DNA of 64,000 bases from positions 1,426,001 to 1,490,000 of the forward strand of contig NZ_JAVQHL010000001.1 of assembly GCF_032670585.1 (NCBI RefSeq), written 5' to 3'. Within the stretch, counting starts at the first letter, position 1; every line of letters starts with the position of its first letter. Source of the DNA: Ostreiculturibacter nitratireducens. Lineage in GTDB: Bacteria > Pseudomonadota > Alphaproteobacteria > Rhodobacterales > Rhodobacteraceae. Below the pieces are notes generated by a model. The model was not told where the DNA came from, searched no databases, and saw only the letters and a list, made by a program, of their open reading frames with translations. Position numbers and translations under genes: made by a program. Positions 57,547-64,000 of the stretch are shown piece by piece.

Positions 57547-58512
57547 ATGACAAGCGACCCCTTCTTTCACCCCGTCTCCGGTTTGGATCTGCCCCGTTTC
57601 GCGGGCATACCCACCTTCATGCGCCTGCCGTATGTGCCGCTCGACCACCCCCGGCTTGCCGAGGTGCAGATCGGCCTGATCGGCTCGCCCTGGGATTCGG
57701 GCACCACCAACCGGCCGGGACCGCGCCACGGGCCGCGCCAGCTACGCGACATGTCGACGATGATCCGCGCCCAGAACGGCGCGACCGGGGTACGGCCGTT
57801 CGAGTTGGCGAACATCGCCGATCTCGGCGACGTGGCCCCGAACCCCGCCGATCTGCAGGACGCGATGGCACGGATCACCAGGTTTTTCGAACGGGTCCAG
57901 GCGGCCAGCATCCGCCCCCTGGTCGCCGGCGGCGACCACCTCAATTCGCTGCCGATCCTGCGCGCGCTGGGCAAGTCCGAACCGCTCGCGATGATCCATT
58001 TCGACAGCCACACCGATCTGTTCCACAGCTATTTCGGCGGCAACATGTATACCCACGGCACCCCCTTCCGCCGGGCCATCGAGGAGGGGCTGCTCGACCC
58101 CAAACGCGTGGTCCAGATCGGGATCCGCGGCACGACGTACGACAGCGAAGACCGCGATTTTGCCGACAGTGTCGGTGTCCGAGTGATCCCTATCGAGGAA
58201 TTCCATGCCCGTGGTCCCGAGGACGTGATGATCGAGGCGAAGGAAATCGTAAGCGAGAGGCCGACTTACGTCTCCTACGACATCGACTTCATCGATCCCG
58301 CCTTCGCCCCTGGCACCGGCACGCCCGAGGTCGGAGGCCCCAATTCATACCAGGCGCTACAGGTCGTCCGCCTGCTTGACGGGGTCGACATCGTCGGCGC
58401 AGATCTCGTCGAGGTCTCGCCTCCATTCGATCAGTCCGGCGCCACGGCGTTCCTGGGAATCTCTGTGATGTTCGAGATCCTGTGCCATATGGCTGGTGCG
58501 GTGAACGGCTAG
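57547..58512 (+). CDS. Arginase/agmatinase (ureohydrolase) family protein
   Basis: 321 residues. All six ligands of the dinuclear metal site can be assigned: H131 (GGDH), D153, H155 and D157 (DSHTD), D245 and D247 (YDIDFID). The substrate loop FGGNMYTHGTPFRRAIEEG is like agmatinase and guanidinopropionase/guanidinobutyrase members. It hydrolyses a guanidino or amidine group to urea. It ends a transcript with ABC importer and two SDRs, so the imported compound probably carries or gains such a group. The usual DAHTD has Ser in place of Ala. Confidence 0.85.
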   Translation: MTSDPFFHPVSGLDLPRFAGIPTFMRLPYVPLDHPRLAEVQIGLIGSPWDSGTTNRPGPRHGPRQLRDMSTMIRAQNGATGVRPFELANIADLGDVAPNPADLQDAMARITRFFERVQAASIRPLVAGGDHLNSLPILRALGKSEPLAMIHFDSHTDLFHSYFGGNMYTHGTPFRRAIEEGLLDPKRVVQIGIRGTTYDSEDRDFADSVGVRVIPIEEFHARGPEDVMIEAKEIVSERPTYVSYDIDFIDPAFAPGTGTPEVGGPNSYQALQVVRLLDGVDIVGADLVEVSPPFDQSGATAFLGISVMFEILCHMAGAVNG

Positions 58513-58544
58513 ACGGACGGGAGCTGTCCAGACGGTGGTGTCAG

Positions 58545-59433
58545 ACTAGGCTCAGGACCTATTGATCTCGCGCTTGCGGCATGATTCAGGCTCCGCAATG
58601 AGGCCTGAGCATGAGCAACCTTTTCTGGCTGACGGACGCGCAGATGGCGCGCCTTCAACCGTTCGTCGGGCAATCGATCCACCGGATCGATTGCTGATCC
58701 GCCTCACTCCCCAAGAGCCATGGCAAGCCACGCGTCGACGACCGGCGTGTCCTGAGCGGCATAATCTTCATCAATCGCAATGGCTTGCGCTGGTGCGACG
58801 CGCCCAGGGAATATGGACCGTCGAAGACGCTCTACAACCGCTGGAAGCGTTGGGGCGACATGGGGGTCTTTGCCCGGATGATGGAAGGTCTGGCCGCCGA
58901 GGGCGCCGAGCAGGAGACCGTCACGACCGACGCGACCTACCTGAAAGCGCACCGCACGGCTTCGAACCTGCGGGCGAAAAAGGGAGATGCGGGTGTCTGA
59001 TCGGGCGCACGAAGGGAGGGCTGAACACCAAGCTGCATGCGGTCACGGATGCGAAGGGCCGCCCTCTGCGTTTCTTCATGACGGCGGGCCAGGTCAGCGA
59101 CCATACTGGCGCTGCCGCGCTGCTGAGTAGCCTGCCCGGGGCCGACTGGCTGCTCGCCGACCGGGGCTATGATGCAGATTGGTTCCGCGACGCCTTGAAA
59201 GACAGGGGATCAGGCCCTGCATCCCGGGCCGGAAGTCCCGCGGCAAGCCCGTCAAATATGACAAGCGCCGCTACAAACGCCGCAACCGGATCGAGATCAT
59301 GTTCCGCAGGCTAAAGGATTGGCGGCGCGTGGCGACCCGTTACGACAGATGCCCAAAGGTCTTCCTGTCCGCCGTCGCTCTCGCCGCAACCGTCATGTTC
59401 CGGCTTTGAAAATCAATGAGTCCGGAGCCTGAT
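58545..59433 (+). mobile_element. IS5-family (IS427-type) insertion sequence, defective
   Basis: Imperfect terminal repeats at 58545-58568 and 59410-59433 (18 of 24 match) enclose an 889-bp element. The transposase reads from the ATG at 58611 (MSNLFWLTDAQMARLQPF) but is broken by a 42-bp net insertion with an in-frame TGA at 58695, and then by two single-base deletions near 58998 and 59209. The later parts (RWCDAPREYGPSKTLYNRWK, LIGRTKGGLNTKLHAVTDAK, NRIEIMFRRLKDWRRVATRY) are typical IS5. It has split an XRE-type regulator gene. Confidence 0.8.
58670..58694. repeat. Perfect palindrome inside the IS5 transposase
   Basis: GCAATCGATCC (58670-58680), ACC loop, GGATCGATTGC (58684-58694). It forms the core of the extra 42 bp that interrupts the transposase, like a tiny palindromic mobile element. 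Its origin is unknown. Confidence 0.6.
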
Positions 59434-59937
59434 GGATCGTCGCGCCCATCGGCCGCCAACCTGCGGCGGATCGCGCTCCACTTCGGGGTCCGGCCTGCTG
59501 AACTCATGCTGCCGCAGGAGGAATTCGAAAACCATCCCAACGTCACGTCTCTGCTTTACGGCGCGGCGCAGGGCAACGTCGGTCCCGATGGGTTCGACAG
59601 CGCCTTCCTGGGACAGACGATCCCGCTTCGCCGATATCTTGGCTACTACCTGAGCTATTTCCTCTCGCATAGCTGGGAGAACTCGGTCATCTGTGCCATG
59701 GTCCGCCTCGACGAGTACGAGGGCATGGTGCGGTGCCGATCGCTCGAGCGTTCGGTCGATCCGGAAGACGGTTCACTGTTCCTGTCCAAATATAGTGGAC
59801 GCGTCGCTTTTCTTGGCGGCCGCATTTTTGTCATGGAATTCCGGACGCTGGCGCGCGACGCACTGGTGGAGACTGTACTCAAGCCGAACATGCGCATTAC
59901 CGCCAGCCGGATGATATCCAGGCTCGTTTTGAAGTAG
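59434..59937 (+). pseudogene. XRE-family regulator, 5-prime and 3-prime truncated
   Basis: The frame begins at the right end of the IS5 copy with the second half of an XRE helix-turn-helix (PSAANLRRIALHFGVRPAEL) and continues with a conserved C-terminal domain (LRRYLGYYLSYFLSH). The helix-turn-helix start is missing. The last 15 residues up to the stop at 59935-59937 lie in DNA that reads on the minus strand as an IS6 transposase N-terminus, so the 3-prime end is also lost. Non-functional remnant. Confidence 0.7.
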
Positions 59938-60025
59938 CGGAAGGGGCTGCGCTTCGTCATGGGCAGACGCTGTCCGGCACCTCGGCCCGACGCAAACCAA
60001 GTTCTTCTGACAAGGCCGGCCAGGA
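59893..60025 (-). mobile_element. IS6-family transposase N-terminal remnant (copy 5)
   Basis: Minus-strand ATG at 59958-59960 gives MTKRSPFRYFKTSLDIIRL, the start of an IS6-type transposase, which breaks off at about 59893. The upstream part (59961-60025) matches the copy at 63392-63455 in the GAAGGGG and CTGACA blocks. Only the 5-prime end of the element is left. Confidence 0.65.
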
Positions 60026-60051
60026 AGGCGCGCGGGCGCGATGCATCTGGG

Positions 60052-60252
60052 TCAAGAGGCCGAGCCGATCCTGGCGCGGACCACGGATGCCGGGTGACGC
60101 GGCGCCTGGGAGAATACCTCTTCGACGAAGGCGAAAAAGGCAGCGCGGCGGGCCTCGCGGCGGGAGCGGAGCGCCTCGCGCTCATGTGCGGTCGGTGCTG
60201 TGTGGGCGGCGGCGGGGTGCTTCATCAGGTCGGTGTTGAAAGGCATCATCAT
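60052..60252 (-). CDS. Small conserved-looking protein (66 aa), unknown function
   Basis: A 66-codon frame from the ATG at 60250-60252 with a clear AAGGAG ribosome site 6-7 bp upstream. The product has a Met-rich start, a charged helix EREALRSRREARRAAFFAF, and a VEEVFSQAP tail, so an amphipathic helix is likely. No family is recognised. It is divergent from the winged-helix/hydrolase gene, and the two may be functionally linked. Confidence 0.5.
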   Translation of the reverse strand: MMMPFNTDLMKHPAAAHTAPTAHEREALRSRREARRAAFFAFVEEVFSQAPRHPASVVRARIGSAS

Positions 60253-60388
60253 GGCTGGTCTCCTTGGCTGGTGACCCAAGATTGCCGGGCCCAGTGCCAC
60301 TCCGCTTGAGGGCAGGCCTTGGAAACCCCTGCGTTTGCCCTGTGATTTTGCTGGGGACGCCGGGAAGAACTGCGATAACATCCCCGTC

Positions 60389-61585
60389 ATGCAACATCGT
60401 TTCGCCGATTGCGTCCTCGACGATGCGCGCCTGACGCTGACGCGGAGCGGCGCGCCGGTGGCGGTGGAGCCCCGGGTATTCGACCTCATCCACCTCCTGG
60501 TGCGGAATGCTGGGGAACTCGTCACCCGCGATCGCATGATCGAAGAGGTTTGGCAGGGCCGCATCGTATCCGAAAGCGCGATTTCGGCCTGCATTGCCGC
60601 CGCGCGCAAGGCCGTGGGCGACGACGGCAAGACGCAGGCCGTCATCCGCACAGTGGCGCGACGGGGGCTGATGCTGGTGGCCGAGGTCACGGCGGTGGGG
60701 GCAGCAGCCCCCTTGCCCGAGCCATCCGCCGATGCGCCGCGCCCCGCGACCGTCCCCCGCGTGCGCTACATTGCCGGGGCGGGTGGACAGCCTATCGCCG
60801 TCTCGGTGAATGGCAGCGGTCCGCCACTCTTGCGCGTCGATGCGCCGGCCTGGGACATCGAGGTGGAATGGACCTCTCCCTACTGGCGCGATGCGACCGA
60901 GGCGCTGGCGCAGTCGTATCGCCTGGCCCGGTTCACCAGGCGCGGCTTTGGCGACGGGGGCGATGCGGCGCCGCGGGTCGACTACGAGGCGCTGGCCGAC
61001 GATATCGGCTTGGTGGCGGATGCCGCGGGCTTCGAGCGCTTCGCGCTGTTCTCGCAATCAGGCGGCATCCACGCCGCGTTGCGCTTTGCCGTGCGCCACC
61101 CATCGCGTGTCAGCCGGCTGGTCATTGCAGGAGGCTACGTCGAAGGCCGATCCAGGCGCAGCGGGACGGACGTGGCGAACGACGCGTTCCGGCGCCTGGT
61201 GTCCGAGGGCTGGCGTTCCGAGGCCGAGGGGATCGGCGCCGCTTTCATGTTCGCCTATCTGCCCGAGGGTCCGCTGGACGCAATCCTTGCTGCCGCGAGG
61301 AACCTCCAGGGATCGGTCACGAAAGAGGCCGAACTGGCGCTCAGGGACGCAATCAACGCGGTGGACAACAGCGCGCTCTTGCCGCAAGTGCGCTGCCCGA
61401 CGCTGATCGTCCATGCCCGGCACGACGCGGTGCATCCGCTGTCGGAAGCCCGCAAGCTAGCCGCCGGGATCCCGAACGCCGAGCTTCTGGTGCTGGAGAC
61501 GGCCAACCACCTGCCGCTGCCCGGCAAGCCGGCATGGGATGTTTTCCTCGCCGCCTTCCGCGATTTCATGGACGCGGCGCCGTGA
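60389..61585 (+). CDS. Winged-helix (CadC/OmpR-type) regulator fused to an alpha/beta hydrolase
   Basis: 398 residues. The N-terminal winged helix (about 5-95: EPRVFDLIHLLVRNAGELVT, VARRGLMLVAE) is joined by a Pro/Ala-rich linker to an alpha/beta hydrolase domain (about 130-395). The nucleophile elbow reads SQSGG, and Asp (ARHDAVHP) and His (ETANHLPL) complete a plausible catalytic triad. Such fusions resemble adenylate-cyclase-like or CadC-like transcription factors in which the hydrolase domain may sense or cleave a ligand. There is no membrane segment. The ATG at 60389 starts the winged helix. Confidence 0.75.
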   Translation: MQHRFADCVLDDARLTLTRSGAPVAVEPRVFDLIHLLVRNAGELVTRDRMIEEVWQGRIVSESAISACIAAARKAVGDDGKTQAVIRTVARRGLMLVAEVTAVGAAAPLPEPSADAPRPATVPRVRYIAGAGGQPIAVSVNGSGPPLLRVDAPAWDIEVEWTSPYWRDATEALAQSYRLARFTRRGFGDGGDAAPRVDYEALADDIGLVADAAGFERFALFSQSGGIHAALRFAVRHPSRVSRLVIAGGYVEGRSRRSGTDVANDAFRRLVSEGWRSEAEGIGAAFMFAYLPEGPLDAILAAARNLQGSVTKEAELALRDAINAVDNSALLPQVRCPTLIVHARHDAVHPLSEARKLAAGIPNAELLVLETANHLPLPGKPAWDVFLAAFRDFMDAAP

Positions 61586-61986
61586 TCCTGTGGCTCGCCG
61601 ATTACGAACTGGACAAAGAGCCCATGACCCTGACGTGGGGCGGCGCGGCAACCGGCATCAGGGAGAATCCGTCTCGCTTTTGCGGTCGGGCTGGTGTTGG
61701 CAGGCCTTCTTGGTCGCCTCGTTCGTCAGGTGGGCCAAGTCGTGATGAACCAAGTACCGCGGCAACGCGCTGTGACCGGCGTAAACCGCAGCTCCCGGCC
61801 CGAAGCTGCCGTTCAACTGGTGTTCGCAATGCTGCGGCGCTGCCCGTCAAACCGAACCTTCAACGATAGTGCAGCATCTCGAGTCGTGTGACGGCCGCTG
61901 TGCGGGACGAAGAGGCCGTATGCTCTGGACACACGCGACGGCTTCTCAGCGGACCAGAGTGGCCGTCGTCGCCTGCGTTCTCGTAT
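61586..61986. other. Intergenic region between winged-helix fusion and methyltransferase
   Basis: 401 bp between convergent genes. No coding frame with family resemblance, hairpin terminator or IS remnant was recognised. Confidence 0.4.
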
Positions 61987-62802
61987 TCAGAGTGCAGCTT
62001 CGACGATGGCCACCGGTACAGGAACGCGAAATCCGCCCTCATCTCCAAAGTTCTCGCGCACGTTGTCCGTAATCTGTTCCTGGATGGCCCCTATGACTTC
62101 AGGCTCCTGACCCTTGATCAGTTGGGAAGCAGCTACCGTGGCAGTAAGGAAGATCTCGAACAATTCTCCAGGTTCCGAGAGCTCCCAAAATGCCGGAACG
62201 ATCTCATGCGAGACCACGCGCAACCCGGATACCTTCATCATTTCCCGTGCGCCCTCTGGTTTCGCAAATACGAAGAGATCGGGCTGTGCTGGGGCTTTGG
62301 AGAAGTCCGCATTGCCTCTGATGGCGCCAAAGACCGTTCCGAACGCTGGCGAAACATCGGGAGCTGCCCACGTAGCCATGAGAAATCGACCGTCTGGCCT
62401 TAGAACTCTCTGGACTTCCGACAGAGCCTTCTGCTGGTCGGGAAGATGCATCATTCCAAAATTGCAGACCACCTGATCGAATGCACCATCGTCGAATGGC
62501 AGCGATCCTGCATCTCCCTGCCGCAGATCGGCTTCAGGTGCGTTCAAAGCTGCACGGGCCAGCATCTCGTTCGAAAAATCCAGCCCCGTCACCTTTGCGC
62601 CAGCGTCGCACAGCATGGCTGTCAGAGTTCCCTGCCCACAGCACAAGTCGAGGATAGACTTGTCCCTCGGGGAGCTCCGTTCGACTAGAACCCGGGCGAT
62701 AGAGTCGGTTACAGGAACGAACTTGTCGACATATGCCGACACGAGCCCTTCATTTGCCCAGCCATCGCGCTCTCGCGCGGCAAATTCACCGAAATCCTGC
62801 AT
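61987..62802 (-). CDS. SAM-dependent methyltransferase (class I)
   Basis: 271 residues from the ATG at 62800-62802 (GGTGGA site); a GTG three codons earlier is possible. Rossmann-like SAM-binding motif I ILDLCCGQGTLTAML, post I VTGLDFSNEML, motif II region FDQVVCNFGMMHLPD and VLRPDGRFLMATWA are intact. UbiE/Coq5-like enzymes match best in arrangement, but the substrate is unknown. It stands between IS6 debris and the winged-helix fusion. Confidence 0.85.
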   Translation of the reverse strand: MQDFGEFAARERDGWANEGLVSAYVDKFVPVTDSIARVLVERSSPRDKSILDLCCGQGTLTAMLCDAGAKVTGLDFSNEMLARAALNAPEADLRQGDAGSLPFDDGAFDQVVCNFGMMHLPDQQKALSEVQRVLRPDGRFLMATWAAPDVSPAFGTVFGAIRGNADFSKAPAQPDLFVFAKPEGAREMMKVSGLRVVSHEIVPAFWELSEPGELFEIFLTATVAASQLIKGQEPEVIGAIQEQITDNVRENFGDEGGFRVPVPVAIVEAAL

Positions 62803-62994
62803 CAGTTCCACCCTTGGCAGCCAGCGATCATGCCAAACTCAAGGTAGCACGAAAACGAAAGTTGATGACGGCCGCTTTCAGCCCAGTGCTGACATCTTGT
62901 CCGGCGGTCAGCGGACCGTGCCGCGCCGCGCCGAGCTTCCCGCCTGACACCGCAGAAGTCACCATTCTCCGTTCTGCCCCTGCTGCAAGCCCTT

Positions 62995-63455
62995 GCGGTG
63001 GTGCTGGCAGACCAATTCGGACCAGTCTCCGCCGGGACAGTGAAACTGCACCTTATCCCGTGCAGAGACCGCGTCATTCGGCGAGAGCGGCAGCTCGGTT
63101 GGCCTTGAAGAGTGATCTGCTGGAGAGATTGCGCTCCTGGTCGAAGCGGTTTGAGGCGGAGGCGTGGACCGCGGCGAACGTCTGCAAACTTCGCATCCGT
63201 CGAAAGCGGAGCATGACCCGCTCGCGTCGTCGGAACGGAAGGTGCGAATTCTCTGCTCTGTTGTTCGCCCATCGGCCCGTCTCCTGCCGAGTTACTCTGA
63301 CAAGACCTTCCTGATTGAATTGGCTGGAAACGGAGGCGTGAACGACGGCCTCGGGACTGGTCGAGCTACTTGAAGGGGTTGCGCTCCGTCATGAACCGAC
63401 GCCACGGAGCCGCCCTGCACCCTTCAGGCAAAGCTCGTCTGACACTGCTTTGGGT
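62995..63455 (-). mobile_element. Internally deleted, decayed IS6-family element (copy 6)
   Basis: Minus strand from the ATG at 63390-63392 reads MTERNPFK then a stop, while a shifted frame gives TSPEA joined to VVHASVSSQFNQEG, then RQETGRWANNRAENSHLPF, RERVMLRFRRMRSLQTFAAV and ANRAAALAE before the stop near 63075. The middle of the transposase is missing. The 3-prime end (62995-63060) matches the copies at 25127, 30330 and 43489. About 460 bp of an element that should be about 800 bp. Confidence 0.7.
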
Positions 63456-63495
63456 CTGCCTCTCGGATGTTGCGGATCGGCAAGGGCTTTTGACA

Positions 63496-64000
63496 TCACC
63501 AGACCTGCAGAAAGCTGACTGGCTCTGTGCCGGTGCGGTCGGATCCGTCGACCGCCAGTTCCGCTTCGAGACCTTGTGAGAGCGACATCACAAGGTCGAG
63601 GCACGCTTTGAGTTCACCAGTGCTGAAGTGGCTCAGGATTCGCAGCGCGTCTTCCCGATTTCCGCCTGCAACCGCGTGTTGGGCTATTCGCAGGTACGAT
63701 GCGACAAGGCTCTCCAACGCCTTCTCGCGCGCCTGGAACACGGCTGTTACCCGCTCGAGAGCTGGGTGGCCCAAAAGCTGCATAAGGTACAAGAGCCGTT
63801 TTGATTCATAGAATGCCGACCGGTGGGCTTCGACGATCTGCGGCACGAGAGATACGCTATCGATGACGCCACTAGCGGCTTTGCGCAGATCCATGAAGCG
63901 GCGTGACTCGCCGGTCGTCAGATAGCGCCGTGGCCCGTACTCGGCGGGCACGCGATCCTGACCCAGGAATACCGGAGAAAACGGTGCGGCCAAAGCGCCA
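63496..64000 (-). CDS. Hypothetical protein (partial, runs off window)
   Basis: Minus-strand frame open from the right window edge to the stop at 63496; at least 165 residues. It is largely helical (HRSAFYESKRLLYLMQLLGH, ALESLVASYLRIAQHAV, LKACLDLVMSLSQGLEAELA) and acidic-basic mixed, with no recognised domain. A TTG at 63993 could start it, but no stop separates it from the window edge, so the true start may lie outside. Confidence 0.45.
   Translation of the reverse strand, partial: GALAAPFSPVFLGQDRVPAEYGPRRYLTTGESRRFMDLRKAASGVIDSVSLVPQIVEAHRSAFYESKRLLYLMQLLGHPALERVTAVFQAREKALESLVASYLRIAQHAVAGGNREDALRILSHFSTGELKACLDLVMSLSQGLEAELAVDGSDRTGTEPVSFLQVW

Noticed and set aside
58611..59409. IS5 transposase made by programmed frameshift
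   Set aside because: Some IS5 relatives use frameshifting, but here two separate single-base losses and an in-frame stop are needed, so decay is the simpler reading.

Overview
The window is high-GC, densely coded chromosomal DNA, apparently from a Rhodobacteraceae-type alphaproteobacterium. The clues are a smoEFGKS-mtlK polyol operon in the Rhodobacter order, a coxSLM/coxDE set, a 1600-residue NAD-glutamate dehydrogenase, fused ATP/permease sugar transporters of the Frc type, and a typical roseobacter N-methylproline demethylase. No rRNA, tRNA or CRISPR array was seen. This placement is inference from gene content only.

Layout. 1-1.5 kb: end of a sugar (probably inositol) ABC transporter and iolG. 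1.6-3.6 kb: two divergent, more AT-rich sulfotransferases. 3.6-7.3 kb: a TetR regulator divergent from an N-methylproline demethylase-like flavoprotein, then a J-domain protein. 7.6-14.2 kb: a LacI-controlled ketose-type system, with a hydroxyacid dehydrogenase divergent from the regulator, binding protein, permease, ATPase, epimerase and kinase. 14.2-16.2 kb: a GST, a lipoprotein and a 38-residue micro-gene with its own terminator. 16.2-22.3 kb: a form II carbon-monoxide-dehydrogenase-like enzyme (coxSLM) with maturation genes coxDE. 22.5-30.3 kb: a PLP amino-acid decarboxylase and the large NAD-glutamate dehydrogenase. 30.5-43.4 kb: hexitol catabolism, with a fructokinase-type kinase, fructose-6-phosphate aldolase, polyol dehydrogenases, the smo transporter, a LacI regulator, a tagatose-type kinase and GatZ. 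44.0-45.6 kb: a cobalt-type nitrile hydratase operon bracketed by decayed IS6-family copies. 46-47 kb: an M24 peptidase. 47.6-58.5 kb: a molybdenum hydroxylase (M-S-L) with a MoaD-like protein, a CE4-fold hydrolase, a TetR regulator, a nitrate/taurine-type ABC importer, two SDRs and a ureohydrolase. 58.5-64 kb: a dead IS5 copy in a truncated XRE regulator, more IS6 debris, a winged-helix/alpha-beta-hydrolase fusion, a methyltransferase and a hypothetical protein cut by the window edge.

How it works together. Much of the window is about importing and oxidising small organic compounds. The LacI operators I could read tie transporters to catabolic genes. A near-palindrome at 8667-8695 lies between the hydroxyacid dehydrogenase and the lacI-led ketose operon. 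A perfect TTTACGCGCGTAAA palindrome lies in front of smoE, with a relative in front of the tagatose-kinase/gatZ pair. All three complete ABC operons carry a strong hairpin directly after the binding-protein gene, which probably gives excess binding protein over membrane components.

The most promising undescribed system is the 47.6-58.5 kb cluster. Its enzyme set (Mo-hydroxylase, amidase-like CE4 hydrolase, ureohydrolase, two SDRs, dedicated importer, TetR) looks like a pathway for a nitrogen-rich heterocycle or guanidino/amidine compound, but the substrate cannot be read from sequence. A second theme is decayed IS6-family DNA: at least four, all in the same orientation, keep the same 3-prime terminal sequence, and they flank accessory cargo.
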